Assembly (NCBI GenBank): GCA_905147135.1
Contig: LR990041.1
Coordinates: forward strand, 17,111,907-17,175,906
Origin: Blastobasis lacticolella
Lineage: Eukaryota > Arthropoda > Insecta > Lepidoptera > Blastobasidae
Length of the DNA stretch: 64,000 nucleotides
Direction of reading: 5' to 3'
In this document: positions 14,101 to 21,942 of the stretch, piece by piece
How the letters are laid out: each line of letters starts with the position of its first letter
How positions within the stretch are numbered: the stretch's first letter is position 1
Program-made: the position numbers and the translations under genes
The notes under the pieces: generated by a model
What the model was told of the DNA's origin: nothing
What the model saw: the letters and a program-made list of their open reading frames with translations, nothing else
Databases searched by the model: none

Positions 14101-15472
14101 TGGTTATTCTCCTTCACTTAAGCTATATATCCTTGTTTGTTGCCAAATTTCATAAGTGTAAGTTATCGGTAAATGTACTTACCCTACGTACGTACCTTCT
14201 TATATGTTTTGACAAAGTTGCTCTTTGCGTATGACATTAATACTCATAGAGTAACTCTATCATACTTTTGTATACTTACCGCTAACCGGGGTATAATACA
14301 ATCATGAAATTTAGCAACAAGCAAGGTTATTATAGCTCAAGTAAAGGGGAAAACACCTGTTAATTTGTACATATAAATCATAAAAATACATGTACAATTT
14401 GTAGCAATACGAAGTATGTAAAATATAAGAGAATATTATAAGCATTCATTCGGTAGAAGAACACTTTAGATATTATTGAGTGATCCAACTGAAGACTGAA
14501 GAAAAGACAACTGACGCACCTCTCAGTGATCATTATTCTAAAAAGTAAATTTCATGTCCTTTCGAACACCCACAACCTCAATCGTCGCCTGCCACATAAC
14601 CAACTATTGAATCTGCCTCTACACCGCATCGGCTTCTATAGTTATCTCTTTTGCAGTTAAGACGATGAGACTCTGGAACGATCTCCACTCTGACAGCATT
14701 ATCCAATAATAATACCCGCCCTCCCTCTCCGTTCAACCCACTTCAGATCACTTTATCTTATATTATGAGTTATGGGTTTCACTTTACCTTAGACAAAACA
14801 TTTTTATTTGTTCTCTGCGATTTTCACATCTTCCGTATATGTATTGTAACATGTGTGAACTATTTTATTACGTATCCCTGGGGCTTACACGTGGAAAAGG
14901 CAGCGTAGGTGAGCCTACTCAATCTTATTCGCAATGTATCTCGCACCGAGACTGCCAAACATGTACTAGTTACGGACTCGGGTGATTCGTGTTACGCCTC
15001 AAATCCACCGCAGCATTAACAAATATTTTCGTGGCGGTTTATTATTCCGCATTTTCCTATTGATACATACTTTACAACACCCTCGCGATGAAAACCCTAT
15101 ACCTTACTTACTTACTGCGCTGGCTCAGCAATCCAAAGTGGGTCACACTGTGGGTCCGACACCAGAGATCGACACGTCTTCCTATCCTGCGCCATCTCCT
15201 GCCAATCGAGGATGCCTATATACCTATCCTGTCCTAATGTAACGTACAGCTACTCACGTCAGATTATTACAGATGCGGGTTTGGTGACGGCGTTCATCAA
15301 AGTGTGTGCGGCGCTGGGCCAAGCCACCAACTTGCGCACTGTCGAGACCAAAACTATCCAGAATGCTCTCGCACTCGCCGCCAAGACCAAGCAACCGGTC
15401 CAGGACTGCGTCGCCGAAATGGTCAAGCAACAGACCCTCCACCCTGAACACTATCTGAATGGAAGTCGGTAG
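1994..15472 (+). CDS. Acyl-CoA desaturase-like gene with altered metal site (5' partial, five exons)
   Basis: Member of the membrane fatty acyl-CoA desaturase family, whose normal role is O2-dependent insertion of a double bond into fatty acyl-CoA at the endoplasmic reticulum. Exons are 1994-2124, 4752-4957, 6257-6442, 8191-8297 and 15273-15472, all with GT-AG borders and matching phases. Exon 1 is not in the window. Histidine box 1 (HRLWAH) and box 2 (HRLHH) are intact. The N-x-x-x-H motif reads DSGVE, and the third box, normally HNYHH before a PWDYK-like segment, reads PHYHY before LVPYDYK. Two metal ligands are thus replaced by acids and two lost, while the reading frame and splice sites stay clean. 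This suggests a maintained protein with changed or no desaturase activity rather than a decayed gene. Exon lengths and phases match the intact desaturase at 49449-57558. Confidence 0.88.
2125..3645. other. Intron sequence, no gene seen
   Basis: First part of the intron between desaturase-like exons 2 and 3. AT-rich, with chance ORFs only (for example at 2591-2980) and no family motif. Confidence 0.6.
3646..3955 (+). repeat. Interspersed repeat E, copy 1
   Basis: Begins near TTTATGTCATACGGTAGGC and runs through CACCTGATGG, CACGTTGCTCTGGCAGC and CCCCAGTCGGGCGGCTCC blocks. The same order of blocks recurs at 37655-38005 and partly at 22184-22510. Probably a LINE 3' end; no coding part is visible. 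Confidence 0.7.
4041..4310 (+). mobile_element. SINE-B, tRNA-derived, near full length
   Basis: The head holds a polymerase III box-B-like GGTTCGATTCC inside a tRNA-like stretch (GACGACCTGAGTGG to CCCGGCCGGGCAG). The body contains TTACGGGTCTGGGTG, an A-rich run, then CTTTGCTTAGTTTGGGGC and a T-rich tail. Further copies lie at 25322, 33520 and 51190. Confidence 0.75.
4481..4532. repeat. Short hairpin
   Basis: GGATGTATCAAGAACGTA is followed after 16 bases by ACGTTCTTGACACATCC, giving an 17-18 bp stem with one mismatch. It could be a MITE remnant or a foldable transcript; nothing shows that it is expressed. Confidence 0.4.
4752..4957 (+). CDS. Desaturase-like gene, exon 3 (histidine box 2)
   Basis: Acceptor TTATCTTTCAG, donor GTAAGTAA. 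It encodes GPIYGWVSYHRLHHAHYG and ends in DVEKDEVVMFQKK. The usual W-V-R-D-H-R-V-H-H context is changed to W-V-S-Y-H-R-L-H-H, but all three box-2 histidines remain. The 206 bp length and phase equal exon 3 of the second desaturase. Confidence 0.9.
5065..5412 (+). mobile_element. SINE-A copy with target-site duplication
   Basis: Near full-length copy with tRNA-like head (GTCGGTGGGCGAG) at 5' and the CCGGGCCCT block near 3'. It is flanked by TAGTATGTTTACGTTAA at 5048-5064 and TAGTATGTTTTCGTTAA at 5413-5429, a 16/17 match. Confidence 0.87.
5884..6110. mobile_element. Fold-back MITE M, copy 1
   Basis: Terminal TGCGCTTATT at 5884-5893 is answered by AATAAGCGCA at 6101-6110, and the inverted similarity extends inwards (GTGAGAGCAAATT against TTGCTTTCATGC). 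Related copies are at 34457-34697 and 57630-57871. No transposase. Confidence 0.75.
6257..6442 (+). CDS. Desaturase-like gene, exon 4 (membrane hairpin)
   Basis: Acceptor CTCCCTTCGCAG, donor GTGAGTAA. It encodes VYWLLYGVLFALLPMNAPIE, then YWGESVLYTLFTVMVLRYLL and HLTWLIDSGVEIWGLKPGEK. The position normally holding N-S-x-A-H (an Asn and a His metal ligand) reads D-S-G-V-E. It is 186 bp against 183 bp in the intact paralogue. Confidence 0.88.
6917..7195 (+). repeat. Interspersed repeat F, copy 1
   Basis: Starts with a CAT microsatellite, then GGCCTCTCCCATG, CCATAATCTCCACG, GGCAGGCGGGTTGGAGAT, TTTTCCAGCCTACGGAGAC, GACACCCACGAGTGTAAGG and CACACGGCCAAA. The same blocks recur at 26259, 31147 (reversed), 38067 (reversed), 38900 and 55894. 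Class not determined. Confidence 0.65.
7797..8154 (-). mobile_element. SINE-A copy next to desaturase-like exon 5
   Basis: Near full-length reversed copy whose tRNA-like head ends near 8151. It is flanked by a perfect 13-bp duplication, CCAAAATTAAATA, at 7784-7796 and 8155-8167. Only 23 bases separate the second duplication from exon 5. Confidence 0.9.
8191..8297 (+). CDS. Desaturase-like gene, exon 5 (degenerate histidine box 3)
   Basis: Acceptor TTGTTTGCAG, donor GTAAGCTA. It encodes YPHDTNSVFFLSRTF, then WPHYHYLVPYDYKSGEYGTY. Aligned to WHNYHHTFPWDYK of the intact paralogue, two of three box-3 histidines are replaced (by P and Y) and an extra H stands at the Asn position. A SINE is inserted a few dozen bases upstream of the acceptor. 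Confidence 0.85.
8445..8811 (-). mobile_element. SINE-A copy with long target-site duplication
   Basis: Near full-length reversed copy. Flanks at 8424-8444 and 8812-8832 match at 20 of 21 positions (AGTTGGTAAC then CGAAGTATAC). The duplication shows retroposition into the intron after desaturase-like exon 5. Confidence 0.9.
8833..9450. other. Intron sequence, nothing recognised
   Basis: AT-rich intron sequence between a SINE-A copy and a hAT-like element. No coding, RNA or repeat feature recognised. Confidence 0.5.
9451..10171. mobile_element. hAT-like non-autonomous DNA element
   Basis: Perfect 13-bp terminal inverted repeats: CAGGGCCGGATTA at 9451-9463 and its complement at 10159-10171. 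Flanks CCTGATTG and CTGATATG look like a decayed 8-bp duplication, the size typical of hAT elements. The 721 bp inside contains no recognisable transposase. Confidence 0.65.
10172..11925. other. Intron sequence, no gene seen
   Basis: Very AT-rich part of the desaturase-like 3' intron. Around 10620-10860 there is generic repeat-like sequence resembling other insect interspersed repeats (GATTATAGCTCCTGAACAG). No coding feature. Confidence 0.5.
11926..12220 (+). mobile_element. SINE-A copy, tRNA head deleted
   Basis: Forward copy lacking most of the tRNA-like head (CGTCGG is joined directly to CCATATACCAATGAC). Duplicated flanks of about 19-20 bp (TTATTACAGCATAT core) lie at 11906-11925 and 12221-12240. 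The head deletion may predate insertion. Confidence 0.85.
12221..12671. other. Intron sequence, nothing recognised
   Basis: AT-rich spacer after the SINE duplication at 12221-12240. No feature recognised. Confidence 0.5.
12672..12861. mobile_element. MITE with long inverted repeats
   Basis: AGGCTACTTTAGCGTTTCAT at the left end is answered by ATGAAACGCTAAAGTAGCCT at the right end, with further partial pairing inside. Flanks share CTAAA on both sides, a likely short target duplication. About 190 bp, non-coding. Confidence 0.75.
12862..15116. other. Intron sequence with one possible LINE scrap
   Basis: Long AT-rich part of the last desaturase-like intron. Around 14655-14700, AGACTCTGGAACGATCTCC resembles the R-L-W-N-D-L segment near LINE reverse transcriptase C-termini. 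Otherwise nothing is recognised; the ORF on the minus strand at 13671-13898 matches no family I know. Confidence 0.45.
15117..15240 (-). repeat. LINE-related fragment
   Basis: GCGCTGGCTCAGCAATCC and CCGACACCAGAGATCGACAC resemble the tail of the LINE fragment at 17819-18200 (GCGTTGGCTCAG, CTCCGACAC). It lies just before the last desaturase-like exon. Confidence 0.4.
15273..15472 (+). CDS. Desaturase-like gene, last coding exon
   Basis: Acceptor TCAGATTATTACAG. The first two bases complete the codon split after exon 5. It encodes DAGLVTAFIKVCAALGQATN, aligning with the family's C-terminal helix (TLDLFAKIGWAYDL in the paralogue), then a longer tail ending HPEHYLNGSR and a TAG stop. The intact paralogue lacks this intron. 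Confidence 0.83.
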
Positions 15473-15638
15473 TGTTAATAGTAAGCATTAAAAGGCTATT
15501 ATAGGACACGAACCTTACATTTACAAGAGAAAATCGATAGCTTTTTAGATAGGTATCGGAATAATTACTATTACTATAAAGTAAGTATGTAAAGCTAGGA
15601 CTTCACCTGCATAGCGCTTAACGTCCAAATAACGAAAT

Positions 15639-15644
15639 AATAAA
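15639..15644 (+). terminator. Candidate polyadenylation signal, desaturase-like gene
   Basis: AATAAA lies 167 bases after the TAG stop, the first canonical signal seen downstream. Confidence 0.4.
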
Positions 15645-16799
15645 CGTGTAATATACTACACTAGACTATCCGCTAAATGGGTGGCCACTCTATCCTTTGA
15701 TATTTGAGAAAGGAGCAACTAGGGGCGTGCTAAATTCCTTTGATGTGCTGTGTCAAAGTTACCGCCACCCGCCAACCAATATCAAAGATTTTGACATATT
15801 AGAATAATTATTCTGTGGTCATTATCAATTAGCGCCCCGAAACCCGGCCATATCTGGGTACTATATCAAATAACGCACTAATTAATAACATTACACGCAG
15901 GTGTAGCCCTAACATAACAATAACCCTTGACAGATACGTTATGGAAATGTTAGGCATCTGTATTAGAATTTGTTTATTTATTTCCCTTTCCGAAAATAAC
16001 TGAAAAAATTATCTCCATAAAGTCGACCTTGTCGATACCGTGCGGTGCTATGTTTTATGGTGTCGTCGTAGTACATATTACATTTTGTAAGATTTTGGGC
16101 ATATTCAAATATATTTGGGCAAATATATTATTGCAACCAATTGCAATAATATATTTGGGGATATTATTGCAATTGGTTATGTTATTGGGATACGCTGTAT
16201 GCCCCCTTCCTTCCCGTTCTTGAATTAAAATATGTCAATGCGGTGGACACCACAAAGGTCAAATGTATTTATAATAGATACTTATTATACATAGAACAGG
16301 CGGTGGACACTGTGTTATTTTATAAAAGAGTTTGTGGCACTTGACAGTGTCAAAAAGGAGTAGGTAGAGTCAGTAGATTCGAATTCGTGGCCTACTGTGT
16401 TTCGTCAAAGAGTGTCTGTACTGCGAGTGGCGTTTTGTTTAGAATGGGTTCTGAATGTCTAGAGCCTCTAGATGATCGGGGAAAATTGGGGACGTCTGAT
16501 TATAAAAACAACATAAATTCTAGATATACGAGTATAGTACATTGTAATACATTATTCGTATTTATTATATACTGCCGAACTACCTTAATTTTGTCTACCT
16601 ATCCAATTTGTTATCATCAACTATAGTCTCTTAAATACGACTGTAAAAGTAAAAGTTCACTGAGTACCTATCCATTAATTTGCCATTTGTAAATAATATG
16701 TAATACTTATTTCAAATAAATAAGTTAAATTTGTTTTCTGTTTTTTATTATTATATGTATAAATTTAAAAAATATATGCTTAGTAAATAATATTTTTTT
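15645..16799. other. Spacer after the desaturase-like gene
   Basis: AT-rich intergenic sequence containing the palindrome at 16120-16157. No coding feature recognised; the frame at 16387-16626 has no known motif. Confidence 0.5.
16120..16157. repeat. Near-perfect AT-rich palindrome
   Basis: A 17-bp arm CAAATATATTATTGCAA is followed by CCAA and its exact complement, then by another partial copy (GATATTATTGCAATTGG). Probably a collapsed MITE or cruciform-prone repeat. Confidence 0.5.
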
Positions 16800-17610
16800 A
16801 TAATTGGACAAGCCAGGCATGTGACCGCCATCTCACCTGGTGGTAAGTGACAATGCGGCCGATGATGGAGCATGCCTGTCTAGGAACAGCCTATTCACTC
16901 TGGCCTTGAAGGCGTCTAGATAATAATGATCAGGGAACACACTCGCGGGTAATGCGTTCCATTCCTTGGCCGTACGCATTATAAAGGTTGAACTAAAGCG
17001 GCTCGTGCGGATAGCTGGAAGATCCACTATATAAGGATGAAGCGCTCGCCCGGATCGCGTCTCCCGATGGCGGAAAGGCGCCCCGGCGGAAAGAAGTCGT
17101 GCAATTGCTTCGCACACTCTCCAAAATGCAACCTGTAGAAAGTCGACAAACGCGCAACCCTACGCCGATGATCGAGGCTCTGCTTAGCTTCAATCAACTG
17201 CGGATCACCAATTAGTTTCTTTGCACGTTTTTCAATCGAATCCAAAGCGGCCAGTTGGTATTTGGCTGATCCATGTCAGAGGTGGCAGCGGTATTCAATG
17301 CAAGGTCGGACTTGTGCTTGATATAACTGAAGCAACTGCCTTGAAGTGAAGTACCGCTTGACCTTCGAGAGTATTCCAAGTTTATTGGCTGCAGTCTTGG
17401 CTTTTGATTCGATGTACTGTCCAAAGTTGGAATTGGTTGACAGCTCAACACCCAGGAGCTGTAGGCTGTCGGTAATTTCCACAGATTCTGGAAAGTCGGA
17501 GATAGATGGAATGGACTCTGTTTAGAGGAAAACAAACACGCCTGTGTTTTGGTCGCGATAAACGTTGCTAGATTGGCGTCACGAGGCCCTAATCTGTTCA
17601 AACATACTCC
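16800..17610 (-). pseudogene. Jockey/CR1-like LINE reverse transcriptase fragment
   Basis: Minus-strand frames give, in order, LLGVELSTNSNFGQYIESKA, KRYFTSRQLLQLYQAQVRP, SLDHRRRVARLSTFYRLHFG, IRTSRFSSTFI and TAKEWNALPASVFP. These match the C-terminal part of non-LTR reverse transcriptases. At least two frameshifts separate the pieces, so it is dead. A related, more decayed copy is at 60436-61440. Confidence 0.78.
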
Positions 17611-17818
17611 GAATTATTGGCCACCAGTCATTGCCATTTGGATCATATTTGTACCTATATAACACAACATAATGTAGTTAATTAGTTACACTCACCCTTT
17701 TGGAGAAGACATTTATTAACATATATTTTTTGGACACAAATGCGTGCAATATACAAAAATTTACAGTGAAAACGAATGTGAGAGCGCATGGTGGTCAGTT
17801 TACTAGCTGGTAGAGAAC

Positions 17819-18200
17819 CTAAACACAGAACACACAGAGAGAGCCCAAATCACCTGTATGTAGGGTCCGTCGTTGGACGGAATCAAGTGGAAAAAGTTGG
17901 TATAGGGGTTCACCCGCCCAATACCAACTCCATTTATGCGTTGGCTCAGTGATGCAAAAAGGATCTTGATCTCCGACACAAAATGGCGCCGTCTTTGCCG
18001 TTCCTAAACGGTTTCCTTCCATCTCGGTCTCTGACAGATCCTTCAGCACTGCATCCAGCCACCGGTATCTAGTGCCACTGGACGTTTCTCATTCGGACGT
18101 CTGGAGCAGGCTCTCTTCAAGGCGCGATCCTCTCTCATCCTCTCCACGTGACCGAGCCAGCGCAGTCTCGCGATCTTGGAATCCCCAGTGATTTGGGCTC
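17819..18200 (-). pseudogene. LINE C-terminal fragment (RTE-like)
   Basis: Minus-strand translation contains a K-I-A-R-L-R-W-L-G-H-V-E-R-M-like stretch followed by VLKDLSETEMEGN, the usual C-terminal signature of RTE-like LINE ORF2. Frames are broken by stops. Confidence 0.6.
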
Positions 18201-18210
18201 GCGTATTAGG

Positions 18211-18234
18211 AATAGAATAGAATAGAATAGAATA
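18211..18234 (+). repeat. AATAG microsatellite
   Basis: About five AATAG units adjoining the LINE fragment, possibly its simple-sequence tail. Confidence 0.75.
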
Positions 18235-18282
18235 ACTTTGTTGTTGAACTGTGTAGGTACATTTAGGTATTACAGATTATAT

Positions 18283-18640
18283 TTGTGAGTCTCAACAGTT
18301 TGCCCATTTCGGACATACAATATTTAGGTCCTTGTGCTATCGGTGAAAGAATCGCACCGCTTTCCACCGACAGGGAGTTCATCCTCACACCTTGGAGCCA
18401 AATTGGTTGCGAAATATGCGGTTCCAAAGGCCCACGCACACTAAGGTTGTGGAATGAACTACCTGGAGAGGTTTTTCCTGGAATAGAGTTCTTCAAGAAA
18501 GGGGTGAAAATGTTACGGGGTCGACAATGTGTGGGTGATGCCCCTAGTATTGTAAACGTCTATAGGCTGTGGTGACTGCTTACCATCAGGCAGGCCGTAA
18601 GCATATTTGCCACCTTCACCTGGTATAAAAAAATCCATTA
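18283..18640 (+). pseudogene. LINE family D 3' end, copy 1
   Basis: The plus frame contains RTLRLWNELPGEVFPGIEFF, typical of the end of a LINE ORF2. It is followed by the 3' UTR blocks GGTGACTGCTTACCATCAGG and CAGGCCGTAAGC. Other copies: 23205-23700, 23797-23922, 59581-59885 and 61500-61690. Confidence 0.72.
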
Positions 18641-18962
18641 CATACTCATTAATAAACCAACAAATAATCAAATATTTTCTCTTTAAAATATTAGTATAGA
18701 AAACCTCTAGCGTACCGAAATTCTAGAAATATGAAAGTTATTTCGGCTTCCATTTGCACACAAACAACAAACAATTTGGACGCCCTACGCGAATAAAGGC
18801 GAAATGATCACCGCGCCTTTTTGGCTTTTATTCGTTTAGTCGGTAGCAGGGATCGTTTTACATAAGTTGAATGTTTTTTACTTTTTTTTGTAATAAAATT
18901 GATTAAATAATAAAAGAAATCTATTTTTTACGCAAAATTAATTGCTTATTTCCTAGATGAAT

Positions 18963-19314
18963 GATCATCATCATCATCTTGGCTTTAATATACCGTTTGT
19001 GCTCTCATGAACGAGGGCTCGGTGTCCGCCTTGACCATGATCCAGGATTTGGTAGATCAGGTAATTACAGAGGGATTTCCGTGACCCTGCTACCAGGGGA
19101 ACCTGACCAGATTGGGACATGCTTACATATTAAGTTGCCTGAATAGGCAGGTTTCATCACGATGTTTTCCCTCACCGTAAGAGCATCTGTCACCATTTAA
19201 CTAATGTACATTAGTCAGAAAAGAGTTATTGGTACATGGCACAGTGGGATTTGAACCCAGTACTCTCGCTTATGGGCCGAATACCCTAACCACTCGCCCA
19301 CCGACGCTCCTATG
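18963..19314 (-). mobile_element. SINE-A copy
   Basis: Reversed near full-length copy with a degenerate head. Flanks TCCTAGATGAAT (18951-18962) and TCCTAGACGAAT (19315-19326) match at 11 of 12 positions. Confidence 0.85.
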
Positions 19315-19389
19315 TCCTAGACGAATAACAGCGTTTATGTTCCTTACGACACTCAACAGTCAGAAAAAGTTCAGTATAAAAGTTAACTA

Positions 19390-19520
19390 CATTGTGAGGA
19401 CACCTGCTCATTCAGGCGACTCGATGTAACCGTAACCCAATCTGGTCAAGTTCTCCTCTTAACAAGGTCTCGTAGGACAGAGTTTTACTAAATCTGTCAA
19501 AATCCTGGATCAATCCTGAA
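19390..19520 (+). mobile_element. Old SINE-A fragment
   Basis: Diverged piece still showing CACCTGCTCATTCAGGCGAC, CCAATCTGGTCAAG and AATCCTGGATCA blocks. A younger SINE-A lies just beside it. Confidence 0.55.
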
Positions 19521-19617
19521 GCGAAATGGTCTATTAATGGAAAAGCTCTAGCTAAAAGACAGAGATAGTTGAACGAAAACGTAAACGTAAAACTTCGACA
19601 ATAGCTTGCGCCATTCA

Positions 19618-19962
19618 TTCATCATCTTGGCGTTAATGTCCCGGTTATACGAGGGCCCGCGGTCCGCTTTGACCATGATCCAGTATTTGGCAGGTCAGGT
19701 AATTACAGTGGAGCGACTGCCATCTGACCTCCATGACCCTGCTACCAAGGGAACCTGACCAGATTGGATCATGGTTACACATCCAGTCGCCTGAATGTGC
19801 AGGTTTCATCACGATGTTTTCCCTCACCGTAAGAGCATCGGTTAGTATTCAACTAATGTACATAACTCAGAAAACAGTCATTGGTACATGGCCGGAGCGG
19901 GATTCAAACCCGGGACCTCTGGCTTACGAGTCGGATATACTAACCGCTCGGCCACGTACGCG
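19618..19962 (-). mobile_element. SINE-A copy with perfect duplication
   Basis: Reversed copy flanked by GCTTGCGCCATTCA at 19604-19617 and 19963-19976 (14/14). The head retains GCGGGATTCAAACCC (box-B complement) and ACCGCTCGGCCAC (box-A complement). Confidence 0.9.
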
Positions 19963-19976
19963 GCTTGCGCCATTCA

Positions 19977-21029
19977 CATCACGAAAAGGTAACAAGTACA
20001 TAGAAATAGACATCATCACATAATTAAAACAGCACCCTGTATAGAGATGAAGGATTGCCACAGCGAATCTCCTGGTTCAGTAGTCAGTAGAAGGTTATGT
20101 TAATAATCTCTACATAGGAAACCCTCACCTACGGAAAGTACGCCCTCCTCGCCTAGAGCAACCAATACCCTTCGCTTTTGTTTTGAAGACTATCATCAAC
20201 ATTTATCAAAAGTGCGGTTTTTAGCATTTTATAATTGCAGTTCGCCTGTTTTAAGACTATAGCCGCCTATCGAGTTTGACGCTCACTTTTATGGAGCTTC
20301 GCTATAACCACACAGCCCTCTATGGGCGGGCTTCTTCATTCTTCAATGGATGAGCAGCTAGTTCCAGTTCTTGATCTGTCGGTGATCATATAAAATGTGT
20401 TCGTTGCGCGCGTTCGCGTCGAAAATAGACATAGACAGCACTTTATTCGGCTCCACACTATATTCTTAATATGATGTTATCACGATATTTCCAACCATCT
20501 GCGGAGTGGCGAATTGATCAACGTTCCGTTTCAGAGTCCAAATGAGTCTCTCTAAGGCTTATGTCCGTCTCAAACAAATATAATTAACAATTATATCTAC
20601 TAACTTGTTTATTTTTACTTCTCTGTTTAATATTAAGTCGTTTTCTAAAACTTTATTACTAGTGATAATTCTTACATTTTCGAACTTATTTCAATATCAA
20701 TCTAGTCAGAACTACCATTGTATGACTTGGACTACTCGCCGGTATGATTTCACCAAATACTCGATCAGCTGCCTCCTGTTCTTACAGCAGTACTCGCCAA
20801 TACCTGTGTATGTAATTCCCATTATGAGTTTAAAAAATCGGATGGGGCCATTGATATATTCCTATACATAAGTACCTATAGGCTGTGTAAAAGCACACTG
20901 CTGGTTAAAACGTTTAAACTAAACGTCTACGAGGGAGAGTCCCAGCATTCATTTAAATGAAAACAAGAATGACATCAATGCGAAAGATTGTGTATGTGTG
21001 TGTATGCTTGTTATATCTTTACATATAAA
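19977..21029. other. Spacer, no gene seen
   Basis: Intergenic AT-rich sequence between the two convergent genes (desaturase-like on plus, IR on minus). Chance ORFs only. Confidence 0.5.
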
Positions 21030-21102
21030 TAAATAAATAGATAATCGTGGACAAATTCACACAGCGCTATCTAGCCCCAAACTAAGCAAAGCTTGTAATA
21101 TG
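21030..21102 (-). repeat. SINE-B 3' tail fragment
   Basis: Complement of the SINE-B tail: TTCACACAGCGCTATCTAGC and CCCCAAACTAAGCAAAGC. No head present. Confidence 0.6.
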
Positions 21103-21362
21103 GAAACTAAAAATAAATGGATAAACTTCTTTTGATGAAATTTGGCACATAGCTAGATTAGGGTCTAAGCTACGATCCGGACACATCATTGCCTTTTCCA
21201 TATTCATACATTTTCTCATGCATTTATGCCGGTTGAGGATCCTGATCTCCTGATCTGCCCTTTTCGGAGGAGGTCATTTATTTGATAAGTATATGTCCTT
21301 CTCGGGCGCCCTCACGTAGGGCCCACATAATTACACTCCATAGGGAACGCATTTCCACCGCA

Positions 21363-21368
21363 TTTATT
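21363..21368 (-). terminator. Possible polyadenylation signal of the IR gene
   Basis: AATAAA on the minus strand about 380 bases past the IR stop. Other AT-rich candidates exist nearby, so this is weak. Confidence 0.25.
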
Positions 21369-21689
21369 CGACTTTCATTTATCGTCTGCCCTAGCTATTA
21401 GGTCGCCGACGCTAATATTTTACATTTCTATTGTAAATCATATTCAGCGCTAAACCTTAGTACCATTTTGGTTACACGGAAATTTTTGTGAAAATTGAAA
21501 ATAAATGTCTTGGCTGACTTTAGATTCGAAATTAGATGTACAGAGTAACGCCGTACATGCAATTTTACCTATAGCTGTAAGTAGGTCAATGCGCTCCGAA
21601 TGTATTGCAACGTAGGTAAATAACTTAGACTATTACTATTTACAATAAATTTAGTGTTGAAATAGCATTCAAAGGGTTCGGTTATTATG

Positions 21690-21721
21690 GGGCTAGGTGG
21701 CGCTGTGTGAATCTGTCCACA
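21690..21721 (+). repeat. SINE-B tail scrap in the IR 3' UTR region
   Basis: GGGGCTAGGTGGCGCTGTG followed by a GAATCTGTCCAC block matches the end of SINE-B. It lies about 30 bases past the IR stop codon. Confidence 0.5.
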
Positions 21722-21749
21722 TTTTTTTTATGATTTCCCGCCTAACCCC

Positions 21750-21942
21750 CTAAACGCTCACTACACTAGACCTACCCAAAACAGCAGCAGCAACGAGGCC
21801 CACGACCAGCAGTAGTAGGGCCGAGCGCACGTCAGAGGCGCGGGCCGACGCGAAGCCCGGCGGCGGCGCGCACTGCGGCATGCCCGGGACCAGCGCGGCC
21901 TCCAGCCGGGCCAGGGCGCCGCCACCGCGGAGTTGCAGCAGG
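21750..21942 (-). CDS. IR exon 10, last membrane helix and stop
   Basis: Acceptor TGGCTTTCCTAG. It encodes LLQLRGGGALARLEAALVPG, then ASDVRSALLLLVVGLVAAAV and a short tail GRSSVVSV before TAG. D-V-R-x-A-L-L-L-L is characteristic of the final IR helix. Confidence 0.88.
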
